From Actinopolymorpha pittospori (GTDB taxonomy: Bacteria > Actinomycetota > Actinomycetes > Propionibacteriales > Actinopolymorphaceae): a stretch of 64,000 nt of DNA. A program made the translations under genes and the position numbers. The DNA lies in assembly GCF_014873875.1 (NCBI RefSeq), contig NZ_JADBEM010000001.1, forward strand, positions 7,626,001 through 7,690,000, read 5' to 3'. The notes beneath the pieces were generated by a model, which saw only the letters and a program-made list of their open reading frames with translations, ran no database searches and was not told the DNA's origin. Positions 41,807-50,359 of the stretch are shown here, piece after piece; within the stretch, counting starts at the first letter, position 1, and each line of letters opens with the position of its first letter.

Positions 41807-42643
41807 TCACGATTCCACGGCGCCGCCTGACCCGTCTTGGACAAATGGAAGCTCCTCCGCGATCCAGGTCGTCGGGGTGCAGCCGGCGAACGCGGTCCAG
41901 TCCCGGTGCAGATGGGCCTGGTCGGCATACCCGCAGCGGACCGCGACCTGCGCCAGGCTCATGCGTTCCGGCCCGGCCACGAGCCGCCGTGCCGCCTCGA
42001 ACCGCATCAGCCGGGCGGCGACCTTCGGGGTCAGGCCGTACTCCGCCCGGAACGACGTCCGCAGGTGCTGGCGGCTCCACCCCACCTCGGCCGCGAGCGC
42101 CGCGACCTCGACCCCGCCCGCCGACTCGGCGAGCCGCCGCCACACCCAGCCAACCTCGGGCGCGGGCGCCGACTCCGGTGCCGACGCGGCGAGCCGCTCG
42201 AACGCCGTGTCGAGGTGGGCGAACCGCTGCCCCCAGGTGGTCGCGGTACGCACCCGGTCGACGAACTCACCCGTACGGCGACCGAGCAGGGTCTCCAGGT
42301 CGACGTCGGTGCCCGCCAGCTCGCCGGCGGGCAGCCCGAACAGGATCCGCGCACCGAGCGGCGTGAGGTCTGCCTGGATGCCGTACTGGTGGCCGTCGTG
42401 GGCGATCGAGACCGGTACGTCGCGCAGACCTCCCACGATCCGGTCGAACGACCGGACCGAGCCGGTGGGACCCACCAGGTCGACCGTGCCCTCGATCGTC
42501 ACGACGAACGTCAGGTGCCGCGACGGCAGCCCGCGATGCGTCCCGGCCGCTGAGCGGGCGCGGTAGCCGTGGTAGCCGGCCACCAGCGACCGCAGCGGCG
42601 GCCGCGGCGCGGAGCGCACCAGCTCGGTCTGGACCTCCGTCAC
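41807..42643 (-). CDS. AraC-family transcriptional regulator
   Basis: A 278-residue regulator. The C-terminal domain has Leu-Ala-Ala-Glu-Val-Gly-Trp-Ser-Arg-Gln-His-Leu and, in the second helix, Val-Ala-Val-Arg-Cys-Gly-Tyr-Ala-Asp-Gln-Ala-His-Leu-His-Arg-Asp-Trp. It shares this subtype with the regulator at 20336-21193. The N-terminal half has Pro-Ser-Arg-His-Leu-Thr-Phe-Val-Val-Thr-Ile, a sensor of unknown ligand. It is co-directional with the VOC gene just behind it, and ends the block that follows helY. Confidence 0.87.
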   Translation of the reverse strand: MTEVQTELVRSAPRPPLRSLVAGYHGYRARSAAGTHRGLPSRHLTFVVTIEGTVDLVGPTGSVRSFDRIVGGLRDVPVSIAHDGHQYGIQADLTPLGARILFGLPAGELAGTDVDLETLLGRRTGEFVDRVRTATTWGQRFAHLDTAFERLAASAPESAPAPEVGWVWRRLAESAGGVEVAALAAEVGWSRQHLRTSFRAEYGLTPKVAARLMRFEAARRLVAGPERMSLAQVAVRCGYADQAHLHRDWTAFAGCTPTTWIAEELPFVQDGSGGAVES

Positions 42644-42652
42644 GGGAACCGC

Positions 42653-45394
42653 TCAGGTGGCGTCGGAACCGACGGAGGCGTAGGCGACGACACCGCGCCG
42701 CAGGGCCTCCACCGTCGCCCGGGCGGTGGTGCGCAACGGGCCCGCGCCCGCCGCGTCGGCCACCTGGTCGGCCAGGTCGAGGATCTGCTTGATCCAGCGT
42801 ACGAAGTCGCCCGCGGCGAACCCGGTCTCGTCGAGCACGTTGGCCAACGACATCCCGGACGCCCAGCGGTAGGCCGCCCAGGCGAAGCCGAGATCGGGCT
42901 CCCGTAGGAAGTCGACGTGGAAGTCGCGTTCGAGCGCCTCCAGGTCGCCCCAGATCCGGACCAGGGAGCCGAGCGCCTCCTTGGCCGCGCCGCCGGGCAG
43001 CTTGGGTGGTCCGACGTCGTCCGGCGTACGGGACTCATACGCCAGCGCCGACAGCGACGCCGCCAGTTCGGGCGGGGTCAGCTTGTCCCAGGTCCCCTGC
43101 CGGAGGGCCTCGGCCGCCACGAGGTCCAGTTCGGTGTAGATCCGGGACAGTCGGTCGCCCGCCTCGGTGGTGCGGTCGCCCTTGAGATAACCGAGTTCGT
43201 CCAGCACCTCGCACACCCGGTCGAACTGGCGCGCGATCGTGTTGGACCGGGCGTCGACGCGGCGTTGCAGGCCTTCGGTCTCCCGCTCCAGCCGGAGGTA
43301 CCGCTCCGACCAGCGGGCATGGTCCTCCCGCTCGTCGCACCCGTGGCAGGGATGCGCCCGCATCGCCGCGCGCAGATCCTGCAGGGTCTGGTCCTCCTCC
43401 GCCGGCGAGCCTCCGCGCCGCCGACGCATCGGTGGCAGCTCTTCGGGAGCCTTCTGGCGTAACGTCGAGGCCAGGTCACGCCGTTGCTGGGCGTTGCGTG
43501 GGTTGAACGAGCGCGGCAGCCGCATCCGGGTCAGGGCCTCCACCGGAAGCGGGAAGTCGACCAACGACAGCCGGCGTACCCGGTGGTCCTCCGTCAGGAC
43601 GGTCGGTCGCGGACCGTCGCCACCCGCGGCGTGGCCCGGGTCGAGAACGACGGCGATGCCGGCCTGCCGACCTGCCGGGACCTGGATGACGTCACCCGAG
43701 CGGAGCCGTCCGAGCGAGTCCACGACCTCGGCCCGCCGGTCGGCCCGGTTGCGCCGGGACAGCTGGTTCTCCCGCTCCTTGATCTTCCGCCGGATCGTGG
43801 CGTACTCCAGGAAGTCGCCGAGATGGCACTGCATCGCCTCGCGATACCCCTCGAGCGCCTCCTCGCTACGCCGTACCTGACGAACGAGACCCACGACCGC
43901 ACGGTCGGCCTGGAACTGGGCGAACGACGACTCGAGCAGTTCGCGGGCGCGTTCACGGCCGACCTGCCGGACCAGGTTGACGGCCATGTTGTACGAGGGC
44001 CGGAAGCTGGACCGGAGCGGATAGGTGCGGGTCGACGCCAGACCCGCCACCGACCCGGGGTCGAGCCCTGGCTGCCAGAGCACCACGCCATGTCCCTCGA
44101 CGTCGATGCCGCGGCGGCCGGCGCGTCCGGTGAGCTGGGTGTACTCCCCCGGCGTGACGTCGGCGTGCGTCTGGCCGTTCCACTTGACGAGCTTCTCCAA
44201 AACCACCGAGCGCGCGGGCATGTTGATGCCGAGCGCGAGTGTCTCGGTGGCGAAGACCAGCTTGACCAGGCCTCGGGCGAAGAGCACCTCGACAACTTCC
44301 TTGAACGTCGGAAGCATGCCGGCGTGGTGCGCGGCGATCCCGCGTTCGAGGCCCTCCAGCCATTCGTAGTAACCGAGTACGGCGAGGTCGTCGGCTGGCA
44401 GGTCGGCGGTTCGGGACTCGACATAGGCCCGGATCTCGGCCGCCTGGTCGGGGCGGGTGAGCCGGATACCGGCGTACATGCACTGCAGGACCGCCGCGTC
44501 GCAGGCCTGTCGGCTGAAGATGAACACGATCGCCGGAAGCAGCCCTTCGCCTTCGAGCTTCTCAGCGACCTGGGCCCGGCTCGGAGTGAACGCGATCCGG
44601 TTGCCGCCCCGCGGCTGCCGCGTCCGACGCGGTCCACGGTCGTCGCGCTTGGCGAACCGCCAATGGTCGCGCACGATCCGCGCCAGCTCCGGGTTGACCT
44701 TCGCGGGCGCGTCCGGGCGACCGGTGTCGGCGAACAGGTCGTACATCCGCCGGCCCACCATCACGTGCTGGAAGAGCGGCACCGGGCGACGTTCCTCGAC
44801 CACGATCTCGGTGTGACCGCGTACGGTCGCGAGCCACTCGCCGAACTCCTCGGCGTTGGAGACGGTGGCGGACAACGAGACGAGTTGCACCGACTCCGGG
44901 AGATGGATGATCACTTCCTCCCAGGTGGCACCGCGGAACGGGTCGGCGAGGTAGTGCACCTCGTCCATGACGACGTAGGACAGACCACGCAGGGTCGAGG
45001 AGCCGGCGTACAGCATGTTGCGCAGCACCTCGGTCGTCATCACGACGACCGGCGCCTCACCGTTGATCGTGTTGTCGCCGGTGAGCAGACCCACCTGGTC
45101 GGAGCCGTATCGCTGGGCGAGTTCGGCGAACTTCTGGTTGGACAGAGCCTTGATCGGGGTCGTGTAGAAACACTTACCGCCGGTTTCCAGCGCGCGGTGG
45201 ACGGCGAACTCGCCCACCACGGTCTTTCCGGAGCCGGTCGGTGCGGCCACCAGAACGCCTCTGCCCTCCTCCAGAGCGCGACAGGCGGTGACCTGGAACG
45301 GATCGAAGTCGAAGTCGTAGAGCTGTCGAAACGCCTGGAGCGAGGTGCCGTTGCCGTCCTGGAACCGGGCGTACCGCTCCGCCGGGGAGCTCAT
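42653..45394 (-). CDS. helY: Ski2-like DEVH RNA helicase (HelY)
   Basis: A 913-residue superfamily 2 helicase of the Ski2/Mtr4 type, conserved in this position in actinobacteria. Walker A is Ala-Pro-Thr-Gly-Ser-Gly-Lys-Thr-Val, Walker B is Val-Met-Asp-Glu-Val-His-Tyr-Leu, and motif VI is Gln-Leu-Thr-Gly-Arg-Ala-Gly-Arg-Arg-Gly-Ile-Asp. Motif III is Ser-Leu-Ser-Ala-Thr. The long C-terminal region (about 480-913) holds the Ski2-like helical domain. It probably acts in RNA turnover. It starts close to dagK on the same strand and is part of the tat-paf block. Confidence 0.93.
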   Translation of the reverse strand: MSSPAERYARFQDGNGTSLQAFRQLYDFDFDPFQVTACRALEEGRGVLVAAPTGSGKTVVGEFAVHRALETGGKCFYTTPIKALSNQKFAELAQRYGSDQVGLLTGDNTINGEAPVVVMTTEVLRNMLYAGSSTLRGLSYVVMDEVHYLADPFRGATWEEVIIHLPESVQLVSLSATVSNAEEFGEWLATVRGHTEIVVEERRPVPLFQHVMVGRRMYDLFADTGRPDAPAKVNPELARIVRDHWRFAKRDDRGPRRTRQPRGGNRIAFTPSRAQVAEKLEGEGLLPAIVFIFSRQACDAAVLQCMYAGIRLTRPDQAAEIRAYVESRTADLPADDLAVLGYYEWLEGLERGIAAHHAGMLPTFKEVVEVLFARGLVKLVFATETLALGINMPARSVVLEKLVKWNGQTHADVTPGEYTQLTGRAGRRGIDVEGHGVVLWQPGLDPGSVAGLASTRTYPLRSSFRPSYNMAVNLVRQVGRERARELLESSFAQFQADRAVVGLVRQVRRSEEALEGYREAMQCHLGDFLEYATIRRKIKERENQLSRRNRADRRAEVVDSLGRLRSGDVIQVPAGRQAGIAVVLDPGHAAGGDGPRPTVLTEDHRVRRLSLVDFPLPVEALTRMRLPRSFNPRNAQQRRDLASTLRQKAPEELPPMRRRRGGSPAEEDQTLQDLRAAMRAHPCHGCDEREDHARWSERYLRLERETEGLQRRVDARSNTIARQFDRVCEVLDELGYLKGDRTTEAGDRLSRIYTELDLVAAEALRQGTWDKLTPPELAASLSALAYESRTPDDVGPPKLPGGAAKEALGSLVRIWGDLEALERDFHVDFLREPDLGFAWAAYRWASGMSLANVLDETGFAAGDFVRWIKQILDLADQVADAAGAGPLRTTARATVEALRRGVVAYASVGSDAT

Positions 45395-45482
45395 GGCTAC
45401 AGGCTACGGCCTGCGCGGGCCGGCGTCGGCGACGCGGGTGGCTTCCCGGGATGTCCGCGCGCGACGGCGTGTCCGCGATCGC

Positions 45483-46367
45483 CTAGCGGGGCGGCGGCGC
45501 GAAGACCCGGAGCGCTCCGGGCACACACTGCACCGTGACCGGCAGCGGGCCGACCCGCTCGCCGTCGGCGTAGGCGGTGAGCCCGGCCGAGGCGAGGCTC
45601 ACGCGCTTCGCGCGGTACATCGTCACCGCGGGATGCCCCACATGCGTGCCTTTGGACAGTTTCGGGAAGAGTGGCACCAACTCGTGCAGGGGCAGTGCAC
45701 CGATCACCGCGACCTCGAGCAGCCCGTCGGTCGGGTCGGCACCCTCACAGATGCGGAGTCCGCCGCCGTAGGAGTTCGTGATGCCGACCGCCACCAGGAG
45801 CGCCTCGGCATGCTCTTCCTCGTCGTCGAGCTCGATGACGAAGTGCTGCGGCTTGAACGACCTCAGCTCCGCCACGACCGCCATGTCGTAGCGCATCCGA
45901 CCGCGCGGCCAGCTGATCTTCCCGACGCGTTCGGCGACCTTGGAGTCGAAGCCCGCACCGAGCACCGTCGCGAACCACTCGGAGCCGACCTTGCCGAGGT
46001 CCTGGGAACGCGTGAACCCCGCGACGACGACGTCGACGGCGGCGAGTGGATCGCGGAGTGGGAGGCCCAGAGCACGGGCGAGATCGTTGCCGGTGCCGGC
46101 CGGGATCACGGCCAACGGCGTCGTGGTCTCGGCGACGGCCTGCAGGGCGAGGTGCACCATGCCGTCACCGCCGATCACGACCAGTCCGTCGACTCCACGT
46201 GCCACGGCACGACGCGCCATGTCGAGGGCTTCGGAGGCGTCCCGTCCGGCTTCCCAGCGGGCACGCAGACCGGCTTCGCCCAACCGCTTGGTGACGGGAT
46301 CGGCGAGCCGCGCGCCACGGCCACGGCCGGACGTGGGGTTGACGAGGACGGCGATCTCACGGGCCAC
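45483..46367 (-). CDS. Diacylglycerol kinase-family lipid kinase
   Basis: A 294-residue protein of the DagK/YegS fold. The nucleotide-binding motif is Val-Ile-Gly-Gly-Asp-Gly-Met-Val-His, and the next is Val-Ile-Pro-Ala-Gly-Thr-Gly-Asn-Asp-Leu-Ala-Arg. It begins Ile-Ala-Val-Leu-Val-Asn-Pro-Thr-Ser-Gly-Arg-Gly, as usual. It phosphorylates a diacylglycerol or related lipid at the membrane. It lies between helY and tatC in the conserved block. Confidence 0.92.
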   Translation of the reverse strand: MAREIAVLVNPTSGRGRGARLADPVTKRLGEAGLRARWEAGRDASEALDMARRAVARGVDGLVVIGGDGMVHLALQAVAETTTPLAVIPAGTGNDLARALGLPLRDPLAAVDVVVAGFTRSQDLGKVGSEWFATVLGAGFDSKVAERVGKISWPRGRMRYDMAVVAELRSFKPQHFVIELDDEEEHAEALLVAVGITNSYGGGLRICEGADPTDGLLEVAVIGALPLHELVPLFPKLSKGTHVGHPAVTMYRAKRVSLASAGLTAYADGERVGPLPVTVQCVPGALRVFAPPPR

Positions 46368-46502
46368 GCGGCGAGCGTAGCGCCCTGGACGGCTGTCTGC
46401 TCACCGCGGTCTCAAACTCACAGCGGAGCGTCACCGATTCGTCCAGGCGGGGCGCCCGGGCATTCCGGGTGCACTGGTGCGCTGGCCGTGCCGGGAGATG
46501 GC

Positions 46503-46535
46503 GAAGGGGGCCGACCCATGGGCCGGCCCCCCTTC
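46503..46535 (-). terminator. Terminator after tatC
   Basis: GAAGGGGGCCG and GGCCCCCCTTC-type arms around CCCATGGG form a strong G+C-rich stem, 14 bases beyond the tatC stop. One base in the arms is bulged. Confidence 0.65.
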
Positions 46536-46548
46536 ACAGGTCCTTGGC

Positions 46549-47412
46549 TCAGTCGTCGTCGAGGCGACCGGCGCGCTCGATGTCGTCCAGATCGATGCCC
46601 TGGGCGATCAGCCGTGCCCGGCGGCGCCGCTCGGTGAACCGCGCGATGAGTTCCGACAGGAGGAAGAGCACCGTCATCGGGGCGGCGAGCAGGAGCATCG
46701 TGATCGGGTCCGTCGAAGGCGTCGCGATCGCGGCGAAGACGAAGATGCCGAAGATGATCCAGGCACGCATCCGGCTCAGCCGCGCCACCGACAGGATGCC
46801 GACCAGGTTGAGCAGGACGACGAACACCGGAATCTCGAACGCGACGCCGAAGACCAGGAGCAGCCGCAGGACGAACGACAGATAGACGTCCACGCTGGCG
46901 TAGTTCGCCACCCCGATCGGGGTGAAGTCGATCAGGACGTTGAGGCCCTTGGGCAGCGCGAGGTAACCGACCAGGATGCCGCCGATGAACAGCGGCGCGG
47001 CCGAGCCCATGAACACCATCGTCCACTTGCGCTCGTTCCGGTGCAACCCAGGAACGATGAACGCCCACAGCTGGTACAGCCAGACCGGCGACGAGAGCAC
47101 CAGTCCCGCGATCAGCGAGACTTTCAGCTGCATCATCAAGGGGCCGGCGACGTTGTTGAACGTCAGCTTGGCATCGAGAGCGCGCTTCGCGTTCAGGTTG
47201 GCGATCGCGTCATCGAGTGGGTGCTTGAGCAGGTCGAACAGCTGGCTGTAGAAAATCCAACCCAGGATCCCACCGATGACCATCGCGCCGACAGCCTTGA
47301 AAAGGCGCGAACGCAACTCGCGCAGGTGCTCGACGAGCGCCATCCGACCCTCAGGGTCCGGCGGCGGCTTCGGCGTGCGCCGGACCTTCATCCGGCCGAG
47401 GGACAGGCTCAC
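46549..47412 (-). CDS. tatC: Twin-arginine translocase subunit TatC
   Basis: The receptor subunit of the Tat system, which exports folded proteins. The 287-residue protein has six predicted helices. The N-terminal Met-Ala-Leu-Val-Glu-His-Leu-Arg-Glu-Leu-Arg-Ser-Arg is the conserved binding site for twin-arginine signals. Phe-Glu-Ile-Pro-Val-Phe and Leu-Pro-Lys-Gly-Leu-Asn-Val-Leu are also conserved. The long C-terminal tail is typical of actinobacteria. tatA lies upstream by 111 bases on the same strand. Confidence 0.96.
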   Translation of the reverse strand: MSLSLGRMKVRRTPKPPPDPEGRMALVEHLRELRSRLFKAVGAMVIGGILGWIFYSQLFDLLKHPLDDAIANLNAKRALDAKLTFNNVAGPLMMQLKVSLIAGLVLSSPVWLYQLWAFIVPGLHRNERKWTMVFMGSAAPLFIGGILVGYLALPKGLNVLIDFTPIGVANYASVDVYLSFVLRLLLVFGVAFEIPVFVVLLNLVGILSVARLSRMRAWIIFGIFVFAAIATPSTDPITMLLLAAPMTVLFLLSELIARFTERRRRARLIAQGIDLDDIERAGRLDDD

Positions 47413-47523
47413 GACACCCCCAAGTTCGCGCCACTCACGTCAGGGGGACCTGGTGGCAAGGACCTTCACGTCACCGGTAGATCGGACTTCACTGCATGGT
47501 GTTGCTCGCCATTGAGGCGGGCG

Positions 47524-47790
47524 TCACCGGTTGGTGTGCTCAGCGTCCTCAGCGGTCTGACGGACGACCGGGGTGCCGTTGACGCCGTTGACGTTCGGCT
47601 GGATCGCCGGCGACTGGACCGGCGCCTGCGCGGCGACGTCCTGAGGCTTGTCCTCGTCGCGGACTTCCTTCTTGAAGATCTTGAGCGCCTGGCCGAGGCC
47701 CTTGGCGGTCTGCGGGAGTCGCGTCGCACCGAAGAGCAACACGAGGACGACGCCGATGATGATCAGCTCGGTCGGTCCAAGAGATCCCAT
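47524..47790 (-). CDS. tatA: Twin-arginine translocase subunit TatA
   Basis: The pore-forming Tat subunit, 88 residues. The conserved N-terminus is Gly-Pro-Thr-Glu-Leu-Ile-Ile-Ile-Gly-Val-Val-Leu-Val-Leu-Leu-Phe-Gly. A Phe-Gly hinge and an amphipathic helix (Leu-Pro-Gln-Thr-Ala-Lys-Gly-Leu-Gly-Gln-Ala) follow, then an acidic, Pro-rich tail. The start is set by this N-terminus; upstream frame has no homology. It is in the order tatA-tatC. Confidence 0.96.
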   Translation of the reverse strand: MGSLGPTELIIIGVVLVLLFGATRLPQTAKGLGQALKIFKKEVRDEDKPQDVAAQAPVQSPAIQPNVNGVNGTPVVRQTAEDAEHTNR

Positions 47791-47861
47791 GATTAGCCTC
47801 TCAGTCAGCGATTCTCGCTTGATGGTACGCCCTGACGGCAAGTTTGCGGCGAGGGCTTGGT

Positions 47862-48113
47862 TCAGCTGTGATGACCGGCCCCGGCCTTCAGGTGGCGGCC
47901 TCGCTTGCCCGGATGAGTCGCGCGATCAGCCGACGCGTCCGGTTCGACCTCATGGTGACCCGCCGGGCCACCTGCCACCACCTGCAGCTTCCGCTCGGCT
48001 GCCTCGATCTCGGCGAAGAGTCCCTTCGCCCGACGCCACAGCCACGCGCCGAGCAGGGCGTACAGAACCACCGCGAAGACGGCGATTCCGCCGAAGATCA
48101 GGACCCACCTCAC
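47862..48113 (-). CDS. Small single-helix membrane protein between pafC and tatA
   Basis: A protein of about 83 residues. One membrane helix (Val-Leu-Ile-Phe-Gly-Gly-Ile-Ala-Val-Phe-Ala-Val-Val-Leu-Tyr-Ala) is followed by a Lys/Arg-rich stretch, a short amphipathic helix (Leu-Phe-Ala-Glu-Ile-Glu-Ala-Ala-Glu) and a His-rich tail. I do not recognise a family. The position between pafC and tatA is like that of a hypothetical gene in other actinobacteria. The start is uncertain: GTG 48122 or 48113. Confidence 0.55.
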   Translation of the reverse strand: MRWVLIFGGIAVFAVVLYALLGAWLWRRAKGLFAEIEAAERKLQVVAGGPAGHHEVEPDASADRATHPGKRGRHLKAGAGHHS

Positions 48114-48227
48114 GGGCAGCACACTAGCGGCCCGAAGCTTCCGCCGCACCCGCCCGCAAGTGTCCTCAGGGTTGCCCCTTGGCGACATCCAGGATGACCA
48201 GGACCGGAGAACGGGGGTTGACGCCGG

Positions 48228-49241
48228 TCAGCCGGCCGCGCCGGTCGTCTCGTAGGCGGCCAACGCCTCTACCGCGTCCCGACGGACGGACTCCGCCATC
48301 TCGGCCGGTTCGACCACCCGGGCCGCTCCCCCGAGCCGGAGCGCGAGCCGGCGGAGCCACCGCGGATCGGCCACCCGCATGCGCACCCGCAGGGATCCGT
48401 CGGGCAACTCGGTGACCTGTTCGCAGGGGTAGTACTCCGCCACCCAGGCGACTGGTGGATCGAGCTCGAGGGTGACCACGGCGTGGTCGGGCGAAGGCTG
48501 GAACACGCCTTCGGTCAGGTCGCGTGGCCGCGCCTGCGGCGGAGGCGCGGAGGGCTCGTCGAGCACCCGCGCAGAGGTGACACGGTCGAGCCGGAACAGC
48601 CGGACGTCCTGGGCCCGGTGGCACCAACCCTCGAGATAGGTGAACCCGTCGGCCTGCACGAGTCGCATCGGGTCGACGTCGCGGTCGGTGGTCTCATCGC
48701 GCGAGGGCACCCAGTACCGCAGATGCAGCCGCCGGTCGTGGTCGAGGGCTTCCTTCACCGTGGCCCGAACCTCCGGGTCCTCGAAGGTGTCGACTCGGAC
48801 GGCGACCTTGTCGACGCCGCTGTTGACCTGCCCGGCGGCCTCCTCCAACCGGCTGATCACCGGGTCGAGCAGGCATCGCTCCGCCTCGGCGCCGGTCTCG
48901 CGAAGGACGCGCAGCGCCACGAGCAGTCCCAGCGCCTCGTCGGCCGACAGGCGCAGGGGTCGGGCGAGGAAGTCGGCGTTGGACACGTGGATGACGCCTT
49001 CGCCCTCCACGGCGTCCATGTCGACCTCGATGTAGTCGCCCGGCATCATCCCGGGCAGACCGCAGAACCACAGCACCCCGAGGTCGGAGACGAGCTGTTT
49101 CTCGGTGATCCCGAAGACCCGCGCGACGTCGGCGACCCGGGCACCGGGATGGGCAAGGAGGTAGGGCAGCAGCGCGAGCAGGCGGCGTACCTGTTCCTTG
49201 GCACCGCCCGGGCCGGGCGTACGGGCGAACTCAGGTGCCAC
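48228..49241 (-). CDS. pafC: PafC, WYL-domain transcriptional regulator
   Basis: PafC joins PafB in a heterodimer that activates DNA damage genes in mycobacteria and other actinobacteria. The 337-residue protein has an N-terminal winged helix (Arg-Val-Ala-Asp-Val-Ala-Arg-Val-Phe-Gly-Ile-Thr-Glu-Lys-Gln) and a WYL domain. The latter shows Tyr-Leu-Glu-Gly-Trp-Cys-His-Arg, Arg-Leu-Phe-Arg-Leu-Asp-Arg-Val and a WCX extension. The GTG 49241 has GGAGGTGG just upstream, inside pafB, and the two genes overlap by 11 bases. Confidence 0.94.
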   Translation of the reverse strand: MAPEFARTPGPGGAKEQVRRLLALLPYLLAHPGARVADVARVFGITEKQLVSDLGVLWFCGLPGMMPGDYIEVDMDAVEGEGVIHVSNADFLARPLRLSADEALGLLVALRVLRETGAEAERCLLDPVISRLEEAAGQVNSGVDKVAVRVDTFEDPEVRATVKEALDHDRRLHLRYWVPSRDETTDRDVDPMRLVQADGFTYLEGWCHRAQDVRLFRLDRVTSARVLDEPSAPPPQARPRDLTEGVFQPSPDHAVVTLELDPPVAWVAEYYPCEQVTELPDGSLRVRMRVADPRWLRRLALRLGGAARVVEPAEMAESVRRDAVEALAAYETTGAAG

Positions 49242-50205
49242 GTGCCACCTCCACAAGCAGGTCCTTCAGATGCCGGATGACCGCCTCACGCAGGTCGGGC
49301 GGCTCGAGAGCGACCGCGTCGGCCGCGTAACCGGCGACCTCCTCCGCGAGCGACATCGCGTCCTGGAAGGCGACGTCCACGATGTCCCAGCCCTCGCCGT
49401 CGGGTGTGACGGCGGCGGCGCGACGACGGAGTCCGTTGCCGGCGCCGGAGCGTACGCGGATGCGGGCCGTGCGTCCCGGGTCCTCCGGAGGCGACAGGCT
49501 CGCCGCCTCGGCGCGGATGTCGACCCCGTCGGGAACGGTGAACGCGCGCGGCCTGCTGACCAACTGGACCTGCCCGACGATCCGGGACAACCGGAACATT
49601 CGGGTCGCGTCCCGGTCACGGTCGTGGCCGACGACGTACCAGCGGCTGCGCCAGTTGAGGATGCCCCACGGCTCCAGCGTCCGGTGCTGGGGTCCCCCGG
49701 TGCCCGGCCGCCGGTAGTCGAAGGACACGACGCTCCGAGCCTGGACAGCACGCCACAGGGGCTCGAACGCCGGCTCGCTGGCCGGTAGCCGGGGTTCGAG
49801 GTCGGAGAGCGCACCGGGATCGGTCTCGACGCCTTCGGCTCCGAGTTTCAGAACCGCGCGGGAGGTGGCCTCGGCCAGGCCGGCGTTCTGCCAGACCCGG
49901 GCGGCGAGGCCGAGGACGGCAGTCTCCTGGGCGGTGAACGTCAGGGGCGGCAGCTCGAACTCACTGCGCCGGATGCGGTAGCCCACCTCGTCGTCGAAGC
50001 CGGTGGCAACGGCGCCGACCTCGATCGGGATGCCGAGATCGCGGAGCTCTTCCTTGTCGCGCTCGAACATCTTCTCGAAGGCGTCCGGAGTCTGCTCGCG
50101 GTAGTCCTCCACCAGCTGGCGCAGCTTGGCCTTGGGCACGAAGTGGCGGGAGACGAGCAGGCAGATCACGAGGTTCATCAGTCGCTCGGACTTGCGGGGC
50201 ACCAC
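49231..50205 (-). CDS. pafB: PafB, WYL-domain transcriptional regulator
   Basis: PafB is the partner of PafC. The 324-residue protein starts Pro-Arg-Lys-Ser-Glu-Arg-Leu-Met-Asn-Leu-Val-Ile. It has a winged helix up to about residue 70 and the WYL core Glu-Pro-Trp-Gly-Ile-Leu-Asn-Trp-Arg-Ser-Arg-Trp-Tyr-Val-Val-Gly-His-Asp. Arg-Met-Phe-Arg-Leu-Ser-Arg-Ile and a WCX domain follow. GTG starts at 50205 or 50202 are both served by GGAAGGGGG. It is upstream of pafC and divergent from the DUF3866 gene. Confidence 0.94.
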   Translation of the reverse strand: MVPRKSERLMNLVICLLVSRHFVPKAKLRQLVEDYREQTPDAFEKMFERDKEELRDLGIPIEVGAVATGFDDEVGYRIRRSEFELPPLTFTAQETAVLGLAARVWQNAGLAEATSRAVLKLGAEGVETDPGALSDLEPRLPASEPAFEPLWRAVQARSVVSFDYRRPGTGGPQHRTLEPWGILNWRSRWYVVGHDRDRDATRMFRLSRIVGQVQLVSRPRAFTVPDGVDIRAEAASLSPPEDPGRTARIRVRSGAGNGLRRRAAAVTPDGEGWDIVDVAFQDAMSLAEEVAGYAADAVALEPPDLREAVIRHLKDLLVEVARGT

Positions 50206-50359
50206 GCGCGCTCACCCCCTTCCGCGCGGCGGGATCCACTCGAACAGAGTAGCGACCATCGGCGTGAGGCTACCGCACGCGGAGCGGCGACACGGCCGGA
50301 AAGCGCGGCCATGCCGGATATCCCAGGCAAACCAGGACCAGCCGGTAGCCTCGCGAGCT

